A stretch of 64,000 nucleotides of DNA from Cristatella mucedo (lineage: Eukaryota > Bryozoa > Phylactolaemata > Cristatellidae). Positions 36,829 to 49,489 of the stretch are shown piece by piece. The notes beneath the pieces are model-generated. The model saw nothing but the letters and a program-made list of their open reading frames with translations. It made no database searches and had not been told where the DNA came from. The stretch covers positions 29,529 through 93,528 of the forward strand of contig WPIO01000321.1 of the NCBI GenBank assembly GCA_009760855.2, read 5' to 3'. The position numbers were made by a program, and so were the translations under genes. How positions within the stretch are numbered: the first letter of the stretch is position 1; the number at the start of each line of letters is the position of its first letter.

Positions 36829-36952
36829 GTGCGAAATGCTTCAAACATGGTGCAGCACTCTGCTGCCAGCCGCCGCATGTTCGGACATGCAGATTCGCAG
36901 TTTCTACATATTCCGCGATCTGGTGCGAACTCGTGCGAAACGTGTTATTTAC
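36829..36952 (+). repeat. Most diverged full-length monomer
   Basis: About eight substitutions fall between positions 42 and 70 with no length change: CAGCCGCCGCATGTTCGGA and GATTCGCAG instead of the canonical bases. The changes create a perfect CATGT-TCGG-ACATG inverted repeat. Flanks on both sides are canonical. Confidence 0.85.
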
Positions 36953-39900
36953 GTGCGAAATGCTTTAAACATGGTGCAGCACTCTGCTGCCAGTCAGCCA
37001 CACGCTCCGACATGCAGATTTTAAAGTTTCTACATATTCCGCGATCTCCTGCAAACTCGTGCGAAACGTGTTATTTACGTGCGAAATGCTTTAAACATGG
37101 TGCAGCACTCTGCTGCCAGTCAGGGCACGCTCCGAAATGCAGATTTGAAGTTTCTACATATTCCGCGATCTGCTGCAAACTCGTGCGAAACGTGTTATTT
37201 ACGTGCGAAATGCATTAAACATGGTGCAGCACTCTGCTGCCAGTCACTGCACGCTCCGACATGCAGATTTGAAGTTTCTACATATTCCGCGATCTGCTGC
37301 GAACTCGTGCCAAACGTGTTATTTACGTGCGAAATGCTTTAAACATGGTGCAGCACTCTGCTGCCAGTCAGGGCACGCTCCGACATGCAGATTTGAAGTT
37401 TCTACATATTCCGCGATCTGATGCGAACTTGTGCGAAACGTGTTATTTACGTGCGAAATGCTTTAAACATGGTGCAGCACTCTGCTGCCAGTCAGCACAC
37501 GCTCCGACATGCAGATTTGAAGTTTCTACATATTCCGCGATCTGCTGCGAACTCGTGCGAAACGTGTTATTTACGTGCGAAATGCTTTAAACATGGTGCA
37601 GCACTCTGCTGCAAGTCAGTGCACGCTCCGACATGCAGATTTAAAGTTTCTACATATTCCGCGATCTGCTGCAAACTTGTGCGAAACGTGTTATTTACGT
37701 GCGAAATGCTTTAAAACATGGTGCTGCACTCTGCTGCCAGTTAGCACACGCTCCGACATGCAGATTTGGAAGTTTTCTAGATATTCCGCGATCTGCTGCG
37801 AACTCTTGCGAAACGTGTTATTTACGTGCGAAATGCTTTAAACATGGTGCAGCACTCTGCTGCCAGTCAGCACACGCTCCGACAGGCAGATTTGAAGTTT
37901 CTAGATATTCCGCGATCTGCTGCGAACTCGTGCGAAACGTGTTATTTACGTGCGAAATGCTTTAAACATGGTGCAGCACTCTGCTGCCAGTCAGTGCACG
38001 CTCCGACATGCAGATTAAAGTTTCTACATATTCCGCGATCTGGTGCGAACTCGTGCGAAACGTGTTATTTACGTGCGAAATGCTCTAAAACATGGTGCAG
38101 CACTCTGCTGCCAGTCAGCGCACGCTCCGACATGCAGATTTAAAGTTTCTACATATTCCGCGATCTGCTGCGAACTCGTGCGAAACGTGTTATTTACGTG
38201 CGAAATGCTTTAAACATGGTGCAGCACTCTGCTGCCAGTCAGTGCACGCTCCGAAATGCAGATTTGAAGTTTCTACAATATTCCGCGATCTGGTGCGAAC
38301 TCGTGCGAAACGTGTTATTTACGTGCGAAATGCTTTAAACATGGTGCAGCACTCTGCTGCCAGTCAGTGCACGCTCCGACATGCAGATTTAAAGTTTCTA
38401 CATATTCCGCGATCTGGTGCGAACTCGTGCAAAACGTGTTATTTACGTGCGAAATGCTTTAAACATGGTGCAGCACTCTGCTGCCAGTCAGGGCACGCTC
38501 CGACATGCAGATTTAAAGTTTCTACATATTCCGCGATCTGCTGCGAACTCGTGCGAAACGTGTTATTTACGTGCGAAATGATTTAAACATGGTGCAGCAC
38601 TCTGCTGCCAGTCAGCGCCACGCTCCGACATGCAGATTTTGAAGTTTCTACATATTCCGCGATCTGCTGCGAACTCGTGCGAAACGTGTTATTTACGTGC
38701 GAAATGCTTTAAACATGGTGCAGCACTCTGCTGCCAGTCAGCGCACGCTCCGACATGCAGATTTGAAGTTTCTACATATTCCGCGATCTGGTGCGAACTC
38801 GTGCGAAACGTGTTATTTACGTGCGAAATGCTTTAAACATGGTGCAGCACTCTGCTGCAAGTCAGAACACGCTCCGACATGCAGATTTGAAGTTTCTAGA
38901 TATTCCGCGATCTGCTCCGAACTCGTGCGAAACGTGTTATTTACGTGCGAAATGCTTTAAACATGGTGCAGCACTCTGCTGCCAGTCAGTGCACGCTCCG
39001 ACATGCAGATTTAAAGTTTCTACATATTCCGCGATCTGGTGCGAACTTGTGCGAAACGTGTTATTTACGTGCGAAATGCTTTAAACATGGTGCAGCACTC
39101 TGCTGCCAGTCAGTGCACGCTCCGAAATGCAGATTTGAAGTTTCTACATATTCCGCGATCTGCTGCAAACTCGTGCGAAACGTGTTATTTACGTGCGAAA
39201 TGCTTTAAACATGGTGCAGCACTCTGCTGCCAGCCAGCGCACGCTCCGACATGCAGATTTAAAGTTTCTACATATTCCGCGATCTGCTGCGAACTCGTGC
39301 GAAACGTGTTATTTACGTGCGAAATGCATTAAACATGGTGCAGCACTCTGCTGCATGTCAGGGCACGCTCCGAGATGCAGATTTAAAGTTTCTACATATT
39401 CCGCGATCTCCTCCGAGCTCGTGCGAAACGTGTTATTTGCGTGCTAAATGCTTTAAACATGGTGCAGCACTCTGCTGTCAGTCAGCGCACGCTCCGAAAT
39501 GCAGAATATACGTTTCTACATATTCCGCGATCTGATGCGAACTTGTGCGAAACGTGTTATTTACGTGCGAAATGCTTTAAACATGGTGCAGCACTCTGCT
39601 GTCAGTCAGCACACGCTCCGAAATGCAGAATATACGTTTTTACATATTCCGCGATCTGATGCGAACTTGTGCGAAACGTGTTATTTACGTGCGAAATGCT
39701 TTAAACATGGTGCAGCACTCTGCTGCCAGTCAGCACACGCTCCGACATGCAGATTTGAAGTTTCTAGATATTCCGCGATCTGGTGCGAACTCGTGCGAAA
39801 CGTGTTATTTACGTGCGAAATGCTTTAAACATGGTGCAGCACTCTGCTGCCAGTCAGTGCACGCTCCGACATGCAGATTTAAAGTTTCTACATATTCCGC

Positions 39901-42539
39901 GATCTGGTGCGAACTTGTGCGAAACGTGTTATTTACGTGCGAAATGCTTTAAACATGGTGCAGCACTCTGCTGCCAGTCAGTGCACGCTCCGACATGCAG
40001 ATTTAAAGTTTCTACATATTCCGCGATCTGCTGCGAACTCGTGCCAAACGTGTTATTAACGTGCGAAATGCTTTAAACATGGTGCAGCACTCTGCTGCCA
40101 GTCAGCGCACGCTCCGACATGCAGATTTAAAGTTTCTACATATTCCGCGATCTGCTGCAAACTCGTGCGAAACGTGTTATTTACGTGCGAAATGCTTTAA
40201 ACATGGTGCAGCACTCTGCTGCCAGTCAGCGCACGCTCCGACATGCAGATTTGAAGTTTCTATATATTCCGCGATCTGCTGCGAACTCGTGCGAAACGTG
40301 TTATTTACGTGCGAAATGCTTTAAACATGGTGCAGCACTCTGCTGCCAGTCAGGGCACGCTCCGACATGCAGATTTGAAGTTTCTACACATTCCGCGATC
40401 TGGTGCGAACTCGTGCGAAACGTGTTATTTACGTGCGAATGCTTTAAACATGGTGCAGCACTCTGCTGCCAGTCAGCACACGCTCCGACATGCAGATTGG
40501 AAGTTTCTAGATATTCCGCGATCTGCTCCGAACTCGTGCGAAACGTGTTATTTACGTGCGAAATGCTTTAAACATGGTGCAGCACTCTGCTGCATGTCAG
40601 TGCACGCTCCGACATGCAGATTGGAAGTTTCTAGACATTCCGCGATCTGCTCCGAACTCGTGCGAAACGTGTTATTTACGTGCGAAATGCTTTAAACATG
40701 GTGCAGCACTCTGCTGCCAGTCAGTGCACGCTCCGACATGCAGATTTAAAGTTTCTACATATTCCGCGATCTGGTGCGAACTCGTGCGAAACGTGTTATT
40801 TACGTGCGAAATGCTTTAAACATGGTGCCGCACTCTGCTGTCAGTCAGCACACGCTCCGACATGCAGATTTGAAGTTTCTACACATTCCGCGATCTGGTG
40901 CGAACTCGTGCGAAACGTGTTATTTACGTGCGAAATGCTTTAAACATGGTGCAGCACTCTGCTGCCAGTCAGCACACGCTCCGACATGCAGATTTGAAGT
41001 TTCTAGATATTCCGCGATCTGCTGCGAACTCGTGCGAAACGTGTTATTTACGTGCGAAATGCTTTAAACATGGTGCAGCACTCTGCTGCCAGTCAGTGCA
41101 CGCTCCGACATGCAGATTTAAAGTTTCTACATATTCCGCGATCTGCTGCGAACTCGTGCGAAACGTGTTATTTACGTGCGAAATGCTTTAAACATGGTGC
41201 AGCACTCTGCTGTCAGTCAGTGCACGCTCCGACATGCAGATTTAAAGTTTCTACATATTCCGCGATCTGATGCAAACTTGTGCGAAACGTGTTATTTACG
41301 TGCGAAATGCTTTAAACATGGTGCAGCACTCTGCTGCCAGTCAGGGCACGCTCCGACATGCAGATTTGAAGTTTCTACACATTCCGCGATCTGGTGCGAA
41401 CTCGTGCGAAACGTGTTATTTACGTGCGAAATGCTTTAAACATGGTGCAGCACTCTGCTGCCAGTCAGTGCACGCTCCGACATGCAGATTTAAAGTTTCT
41501 ACATATTCCGCGATCTGCTGCGAACTCGTGCGAAACGTGTTATTTACGTGCGAAATGCTTTAAACATGGTGCAGCACTCTGCTGCCAGTCAGGGCACGCT
41601 CCGACATGCAGATTTGAAGTTTCTACATATTCCGCGATCTGGTGCGAACTCGTGCGAAACGTGTTATTTACGTGCGAAATGCTTTAAACATGGTGCAGCA
41701 CTCTGCTGCCAGTCAGCGCACGCTCCGACATGCAGATTGAACGTTTCTACATATTCCGCGATCTGCTGCGAACTCGTGCGAAACGTGTTATTTACGTGCG
41801 AAATGCTTTAAACATGGTGCAGCACTCTGCTGCCAGTCAGTGCACGCTCCGACATGCAGATTTAAAGTTTCTACATATTCCGCGATCTGCTGCGAACTTG
41901 TGCGAAACGTGTTATTTACGTGCGAAATGCTTTAAACATGGTGCAGCACTCTGCTGCCAGTCAGTGCACGCTCCGAAATGCAGATTTAAAGTTTCTACAT
42001 ATTCCGCGATCTGCTGCAAACTCGTGCGAAACGTGTTATTTACGTGCGAAATGCTTTAAACATGGTGCAGCACTCTGCTGCCAGTCAGTGCACGCTCCGA
42101 CATGCAGATTTAAAGTTTCTACATATTCCGCGATCTGCTGCGAACTCGTGCGAAACGTGTTATTTACGTGCGAAATGCTTTAAACAGGGTGCAGCACTCT
42201 GCTGCATGTCAGGGCACGCTCCGACATGCAGATTTGAAGTTTCTACATATTCCGCGATCTGCTGCAAACTCGTGCGAAACGTGTTATTTACGTGCGAAAT
42301 GCTTTAAACATGGTGCAGCACTCTGCTGCCAGTCAGCGCACGCTCCGACATGCAGATTTAAAGTTTCTACATATTCCGCGATCTGCTGCGAACTCGTGCG
42401 AAACGTGTTATTTACGTGCGAAATGCATTAAACATGGTGCAGCACTCTGCTGCCAGTCAGCGCACGCTCCGACATGCAGATTTAAAGTTTCTACATATTC
42501 CGCGATCTGCTGCAAACTCGTGCGAAACGTGTTATTTAC

Positions 42540-43283
42540 GTGCGAAATGCTTTAAACATGGTGCAGCACTCTGCTGCAAGTCAGAACACGCTCCGACAGG
42601 CAGATTGGAAGTTTCTAGACATTCCGCGATCTGCTCAGAACTCTTGCGAAACGTGTTATTTACGTGCGAAATGCTTTAAACATGGTGCAGCACTCTGCTG
42701 CCAGTCAGTGCACGCTCCGACATGCAGATTTAAAGTTTCTACATATTCCGCGATCTGGTGCGAACTTGTGCGAAACGTGTTATTTACGTGCGAAATGCTT
42801 TAAACATGGTGCAGCACTCTGCTGTCAGTCAGTGCACGCTCCGAAATGCAGAATATACGTTTCTACATATTCCGCGATCTGATGCGAACTTGTGCGAAAC
42901 GTGTTATTTACGTGCGAAATGCTTTAAACATGGTGCAGCACTCTGCTGCCAGTCAGTGCACGCTCCGAAATGCAGATTTAAAGTTTCTACATATTCCGCG
43001 ATCTGCTGCAAACTCGTGCGAAACGTGTTATTTACGTTCGATATGCTTTAAACATGGTGCAGCACTTTGTTGCCAGCCAGCACACGCTCCGACATGCAGA
43101 TTTAAAGTTTCTACATATTCCGCAATCTGCTGCGAACTCGTGCCAAACGTGTTATTAACGTGCGAAATGCTTTAAACAGGGTGCAGCACTCTGCTGCATG
43201 TCAGGGCACGCTCCGACATGCAGATTTAAAGTTTCTATATATTCCGCGATCTGCTGCAAACTCGTGCGAAACGTGTTATTTAC
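42540..43283 (+). repeat. 744-bp higher-order repeat, copy B
   Basis: Monomers at 42540 (V2), 42664 (T), 42788 (V3), 42912 (x, TG with GAAATG), 43036 (GTTCGATATGC, V4) and 43160 (V1) follow the HOR order. V3 monomers at 43284 and 43408 and then a V6 monomer (43532) follow, linking the 6-monomer and 10-monomer repeat types. Confidence 0.85.
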
Positions 43284-43531
43284 GTGCGAAATGCATTAAA
43301 CATGGTGCAGCACTCTGCTGTCAGTCAGCTCACGCTCCGAAATGCAGAATATACGTTTCTTCATATTCCGCGATCTGATGCGAACTTGTGCGAAATGTGT
43401 TATTTACGTGGGAAATGCTTTAAACATGGTGCAGCACTCTGCTGTCAGTCAGCCCACGCTCCGAAATGCAGAATATACGTTTCTTCATATTCCGCGATCT
43501 GATGCGAACTTGTGCGAAACGTGTTATTTAC

Positions 43532-44275
43532 GTGCGAAATGCTTTAAACTTTGTGCAGCACTCTGCTGCCAGTCAGCACACGCTCCGACATGCAGATTTG
43601 AAGTTTCTAGATATTCTGCGATCTGGTGCGAACTCGTGCGAAACGTGTTATTTACGTGCGAAATGCTTAAAACATGGTGCAGCACTCTGCTGCCAGTCAG
43701 TGCACGCTCCGACATGCAGATTTAAACTTTCTACATATTCCGCGATCTGGTGCGAACTTGTGCGAAACGTGTTATTTACGTGCGAAATGCTTTAAACATG
43801 GTGCAGCACTCTGCTGCCAGTCAGTGCACGCTCCAACATGCAGATTTAAAGTTTCTACATATTCCGCGATCTGGTGCGAACTTGTGCGAAACGTGTTATT
43901 TACGTGCGAAATGCTTTAAACATGGTGCAGCACTCTGCTGCCAGTCACCTCACACTCCAAAATGCAGACTTGAAGTTTCTAAATATTTCACGATCTGTTA
44001 CGAACTCGTGCCAAACGTGTTATTAACGTGCGAAATGCTATAAACATGGTGCAGCACTTTGTTGCCAGCCAGCGCACGCTCCGACATGCAGATTTAAAGT
44101 TTTTACATATTCCGCGATCTGCTGCAAACTCGTGCCTAACGTGTTATTTACGTGCGAAATGCTTTAAACATGGTGCAGCACTCTGCTGCATGTCAGGGCA
44201 CGCTCCGACATGCAGATTTGAAGTTTCTATATAATCCGCGATCTGCTCCGAACTCGTGCGAAACGTGTTATTTAC
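43532..44275 (+). repeat. V6-T-T-V5-V4-V1 module, 43.5-kb copy
   Basis: AAACTTTGTG starts at 43546. CTAGATATTCTG, GCTTAAAAC-T, T (with CCAACATG), V5 (CACACTCCAAAATG, GACTTG), V4 and V1 follow. CTAGATATTCTG is shared with the 47.25-kb copy. Confidence 0.82.
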
Positions 44276-44399
44276 GTGCGAAATGCTTTAAACATGGTGC
44301 AGCACTCTGCTGCCAGTCAGCCCACGCTCCGACATGCAGATTTGAAGTTTCTAGATATTCCGCGATCTGCTCCGAACTCGTGCGAAACGTGTTATTTAC
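43904..44399 (+). repeat. Four-monomer block, partner of 14251-14746
   Basis: See 14251-14746. The copy here differs by G to C in CAGTCACCTCAC, C to T in ATATTTCACG and G to A in CTGTTACG. It sits inside the V6 module, whereas at 14.25 kb the preceding monomers are different. Confidence 0.92.
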
Positions 44400-44771
44400 G
44401 TGCGAAATGCTTTAAACATGGTGCAGCACTCTGCTGCAAGTCAGCACACGCTCCGACAGGCAGATTGGAAGTTTCTAGACATTCCGCGATCTGCTCCGAA
44501 CTCTTGCGAAACGTGTTATTTACGTGCGAAATGCTTTAAACATGGTGCAGCACTCTGCTGCCAGTCAGTGCACGCTCCGACATGCAGATTTAAAGTTTCT
44601 ACATATTCCGCGATCTGCTGCAAACTCGTGCGAAACGTGTTATTTACGTGCGAAATGCATTAAACATGGTGCAGCACTCTGCTGCAAGTCAGCACACGCT
44701 CCGACAGGCAGATTGGAAGTTTCTAGACATTCCGCGATCTTCTCCGAACTCTTGCGAAACGTGTTATTTAC

Positions 44772-45515
44772 GTGCGAAATGCTTTAAACATGGTGCAGCA
44801 CTCTGCTGCAAGTCAGCACACGCTCCGACAGGCAGATTGGAAGTTTCTAGACATTCCGCGATCTGCTCCGAACTCTTGCGAAACGTGTTATTTACGTGCG
44901 AAATGCTTTAAACATGATGCAGCACTCTGCTGCCAGTCAGTGCACGCTCCGACATGCAGATTTAAAGTTTCTACATATTCCGCGATCTGGTGCGAACTCG
45001 TGCGAAACGTGTTATTTACGTGCTAAATGCTTTAAACATGGTGCAGCACTCTGCTGTCAGTCAGTGCACGCTCCGAAATGCAGATTATACGTTTCTACAT
45101 ATTCCGCGATCTGATGCAAACTTGTGCGAATCGTGTTATTTACGTGCGAAATGCTTCAAACATGGTGCAGCACTCTGCTGCCAGTCAGCCCACGCTCCGA
45201 AATGCAGATTTGAAGTTTCTACATATTCCGCGATTTGCTGCGAACTCGTGCGAAACGTGTTATTTACGTTCGATATGCTTTAAACATGGTGCAGCACTTT
45301 GTTGCCAGCCAGTGCACGCTCCGACATGCAGATTTAAAGTTTCTACATATTCCGCGATCTGCTGCGAACTCGTGCGAAACGTGTTATTTACGTGCGAAAT
45401 GCTTTAAACATGGTGCAGCACTCTGCTGCATGTCAGGGCACGCTCCGACATGCAGATTTGAAGTTTCTACATATTCCGCGATCTGCTGCAAACTCGTGCG
45501 AAACGTGTTATTTAC
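44772..45515 (+). repeat. 744-bp higher-order repeat, copy C
   Basis: Monomers at 44772 (V2), 44896 (T), 45020 (V3 with GTGCTAAATGC), 45144 (GCTTCAAAC, CC), 45268 (GTTCGATATGC, V4) and 45392 (V1); V2 again at 45516. The match in class order to 6679 continues for nine monomers (to 45887) at a constant offset of 38093 bp. Confidence 0.87.
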
Positions 45516-46259
45516 GTGCGAAATGCATTAAACATGGTGCAGCACTCTGCTGCAAGTCAGAACACGCTCCGACAGGCAGATTGGAAGTTTCTAGACATTC
45601 CGCGATCTGCTCCGAACTCTTGCGAAACGTGTTATTTACGTGCGAAATGCTTCAAACATGGTGCAGCACTCTGCTGCCAGTCAGTGCACGCTCCGACATG
45701 CAGATTTAAAGTTTCTACATATTCCGCGATCTGGTGCGAACTTGTGCGAAACGTGTTATTTACGTGCTAAATGCTTTAAACATGGTGCAGCACTCTGCTG
45801 CCAGTCAGTGCACGCTCCGAAATGCAGATTATACGTTTCTACATATTCCGCGATCTGCTGCAAACTCGTGCGAAACGTGTTATTTACGTGCGAAATGCTT
45901 TAAACATGGTGCAGCACTCTGCTGCCAGTCAGTGCACGCTCCGACATGCAGATTTAAAGTTTCTACATATTCCGCGATCTGCTGCGAACTCGTGCCAAAC
46001 GTGTTATTTACGTGCGAAATGCTTTAAACATGGTGCAGCACTCTGCTGCATGTCAGGGCACGCTCCGACATGCAGATTTGAAGTTTCTACATATTCCGCG
46101 ATCTGCTGCAAACTCGTGCGAAACGTGTTATTTACGTGCGAAATGCTTTAAACATGGTGCAGCACTTTGTTGCCAGCCAGCGCACGCTCCGACATGCAGA
46201 TTTAAAGTTTCTACATATTCCGCGATCTGCTGCGAACTCGTGCGAAACGTGTTATTTAC
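45516..46259 (+). repeat. Rearranged 744-bp unit (V2-T-V3-x-V1-V4)
   Basis: Directly follows copy C. V2 (45516), T (45640), V3 (45764) and x (45888) are in the usual order, but V1 (46012) precedes V4 (46136). The swap of the last two monomers suggests an out-of-register exchange. Confidence 0.7.
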
Positions 46260-47252
46260 GTGCGAAATGCTTTAAACATGGTGCAGCACTCTGCTGCCAG
46301 TCAGCGCACGCTCCGACATGCAGATTAGAAGTTTCTACATATTCCGCGATCTGCTGCAAACTTGTGCGAAACGTGTTATTTACGTGCGAAATGCTTTAAA
46401 CATGGTGCAGCACTCTGCTGCCAGTCAGAACACGCTCCGACAGGCAGATTGGAAGTTTCTAGACATTCTGCGATCTGCTCCGAACTCTTGCGAAACGTGT
46501 TATTTACGTGCGAAATGCTTACAAACATGGTGCAGCACTCTGCTGCCAGTCAGTGCACGCTCCGACATGCAGATTTAAAGTTTCTACATATTCCGCGATC
46601 TGCTGCAAACTCGTGCGAAACGTGTTATTTACGTGCGAAATGCTTTAAACATGGTGCAGCACTTTGTTGCCAGCCAGCGCACGCTCCGACATGCAGATTT
46701 AAAGTTTCTACATATTCCGCGATCTGCTGCAAACTCGTGCGAAACGTGTTATTTACGTGCGAAATGCTTTAAACATGGTGCAGCACTCTGCTGCATGTCA
46801 GTGCACGCTCCGACATGCAGATTTAAAGTTTCTACATATTCCGCGATCTGCTGCAAACTCGTGCGAAACGTGTTATTTACGTGCGAAATGCATTAAACAT
46901 GGTGCAGCACTCTGCTGCAAGTCAGCACACGCTCCGACAGGCAGATTTAAAGTTTCTACATATTCCGCGATCTGGTGCGAACTTGTGCGAAACGTGTTAT
47001 TTACGTGCGAAATGCTTTAAACATGGTGCAGCACTCTGCTGTCAGTCAGCTCACGCTCCGAAATGCAGATTTGAAGTTTCTACATATTCCGCGATCTGAT
47101 GCGAACTTGTGCGAAATGTGTTATTTACGTGCGAAATGCTTTAAACATGGTGCAGCACTCTGCTGTCAGTCAGCGTACGCTCCGAAATGCAGAATATACG
47201 TTTCTTCATATTCCGCGATCTGATGCGAACTTGTGCGAAACGTGTTATTTAC

Positions 47253-47873
47253 GTGCGAAATGCTTTAAACTTTGTGCAGCACTCTGCTGCCAGTCAGCAC
47301 ACGCTCCGACATGCAGATTTGAAGTTTCTAGATATTCTGCGATCTGGTGCGAACTCGTGCGAAACGTGTTATTTACGTGCGAAATGCTTTAAAACATGGT
47401 GCAGCACTCTGCTGCCAGTCAGTGCACGCTCCGACATGCAGATTTAAAGTTTCTACATATTCCGCGATCTGGTGCGAACTTGTGCGAAACGTGTTATTTA
47501 CGTGCGAAATGCTTTAAACATGGTGCAGCACTCTGCTGCCAGTCAGTGCACGCTCCGACATGCAGATTTAAAGTTTCTACATATTCCGCGATCTGGTGCG
47601 AACTTGTGCGAAACGTGTTATTTACGTGCGAAATGCTTTAAACATGGTGCAGCACTCTGCTGCCAGTCAGCTCACACTCCAAAATGCAGACTTGAAGTTT
47701 CTAAATATTCCACGATCTGTTGCGAACTCGTGCCAAACGTGTTATTAACGTGCGAAATGCTTTAAACATGGTGCAGCACTTTGCTGCCAGTCAGTGCACG
47801 CTCCGACATGCAGATTTAAAGTTTCTACATATTCCGCGATCTGCTGCAAACTCGTGCGAAACGTGTTATTTAC
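47253..47873 (+). repeat. V6-T-T-V5 module, 47.3-kb copy
   Basis: AAACTTTGTG starts at 47267. CTAGATATTCTG, GCTTTAAAAC-T, T and V5 (CACACTCCAAAATGCAG, CTGTTGCG, TTATTAACG) follow. The V4 place is taken by a hybrid CTTTGCTGCCAGTCAG monomer (47750). Confidence 0.8.
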
Positions 47874-49365
47874 GTGCGAAATGCATTAAACATGGTGCAG
47901 CACTCTGCTGCTGCCAGTCAGGGCACGCTCCGACATGCAGATTTAAAGTTTCTACATATTCCGCGATCTGCTGCGAACTCGTGCGAAACGTGTTATTTAC
48001 GTGCGAAATGCTTTAAACATGGTGCAGCACTCTGCTGCCAGTCAGTGCACGCTCCGACATGCAGATTTGAAGTTTCTAGATATTCCGCGATCTGCTCCGA
48101 ACTCGTGCGAAACGTGTTATTTACGTGCGAAATGCTTTAAACATGGTGCAGCACTCTGCTGCCAGTCAGCCCACGCTCCGACATGCAGATTTAAAGTTTC
48201 TACATATTCCGCGATCTGGTGCGAACTCGTGCGAAACGTGTTATTTACGTGCGAAATGCTTTAAACATGGTGCAGCACTCTGCTGCCAGTCAGTGCACGC
48301 TCCGAAATGCAGATTTGAAGTTTCTACATATTCCGCGATCTGATGCAAAACTCGTGCGAAACGTGTTATTTACGTGCGAAATGCTTTAAACATGGTGCAG
48401 CACTCTGCTGCCAGTCAGCGCACGCTCCGACATGCAGATTTGAAGTTTCTAGATATTCCGCGATCTGCTCCGAACTCGTGCGAAACGTGTTATTTACGTG
48501 CGAAATGCTTTAAACATGGTGCAGCACTCTGCTGCCAGTCAGGGCACGCTCCGACATGCAGATTTAAAGTTTCTACATATTCCGCGATCTGCTGCGAACT
48601 CGTGCGAAACGTGTTATTTACGTGCGAAATGTATTAAACATGGTGCAGCACTCTGCTGCAGTCAGTGCACGCTCCGACATGCAGATTTGAAGTTTCTACA
48701 TATTCCGCGATCTGCTGCGAACTCGTGCGAAACGTGTTATTTACGTGCGAAATGCTTTAAACATGGTGCAGCACTCTGCTGCCAGTCAGCACACGCTCCG
48801 ACATGCAGATTTGAAGTTTCTACATATTCCGCGATCTGCTGCGAACTCGTGCGAAACGTGTTATTTACGTGCGAAATGCTTTAAACATGGTGCAGCACTC
48901 TGCTGCCAGTCAGTGCACGCTCCGACATGCAGATTTAAAGTTTCTACATATTCCGCGATCTGCTGCGAACTCGTGCGAAACGTGTTATTTACGTGCGAAA
49001 TGCTTTAAACATGGTGCAGCACTCTGCTGCCAGTCAGTGCACGCTCCGACATGCAGATTTGAAGTTTCTACATATTCCGCGATCTGCTGCGAACTTGTGC
49101 GAAACGTGTTATTTACGTGCGAAATGCTTTAAACATGGTGCAGCACTCTGCTGCCAGTCAGTGCACGCTCCGACATGCAGATTTGAAGTTTCTACATATT
49201 CCGCGATCTGCTGCGAAACTTGTGCGAAACGTGTTATTTACGTGCGAAATGCTTTAAACATGGTGCAGCACTCTGCTGCCAGTCAGTGCACGCTCCGACA
49301 TGCAGATTTGAAGTTTCTACATATTCCGCGATCTGCTGCGAACTCGTGCGAAACGTGTTATTTAC

Positions 49366-49489
49366 GTGCGAAATGCTTTAAACATGGTGCAGCACTCTGC
49401 TGCCAGTCAGTGCACGCTCCGACATGCAGATTTGAAGTTTCTACATATTCCGCGATCTGCTGCGAACTCGTGCGAAACGTGGTATTTAC
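49366..49489 (+). repeat. Class T monomer (example)
   Basis: Canonical apart from TG at 46-47. The T class is the commonest type in the right half of the window. In HORs the T monomer usually carries GATTTAAAG and GGTGCGAACTTG. Confidence 0.8.

Larger units (their letters stand above)
27565..42167 (+). repeat. Homogenised block 4 (longest)
   Basis: About 14.6 kb of mostly canonical monomers with CG, CA, TG or GG at 46-47. Small islands of variants interrupt it: V2, a T-like copy and a rare TTCGAAATGTAG copy at 29925-30546, a V3-like pair at 36206-36455, and V1, V3, V3 at 39317-39688. A 199-bp fused unit (32157) and a strongly substituted monomer (36829) also lie here. Confidence 0.65.
42168..47873 (+). 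repeat. Variant-rich block 5
   Basis: Contains two 744-bp HOR copies (42540 and 44772) and two V6-T-T-V5 modules (43532 and 47253), the latter 3721 bp apart, i.e. 30 monomers plus 1 bp. It also holds the partner of 14251-14746. It is the densest concentration of structured units in the middle of the window. Confidence 0.78.
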
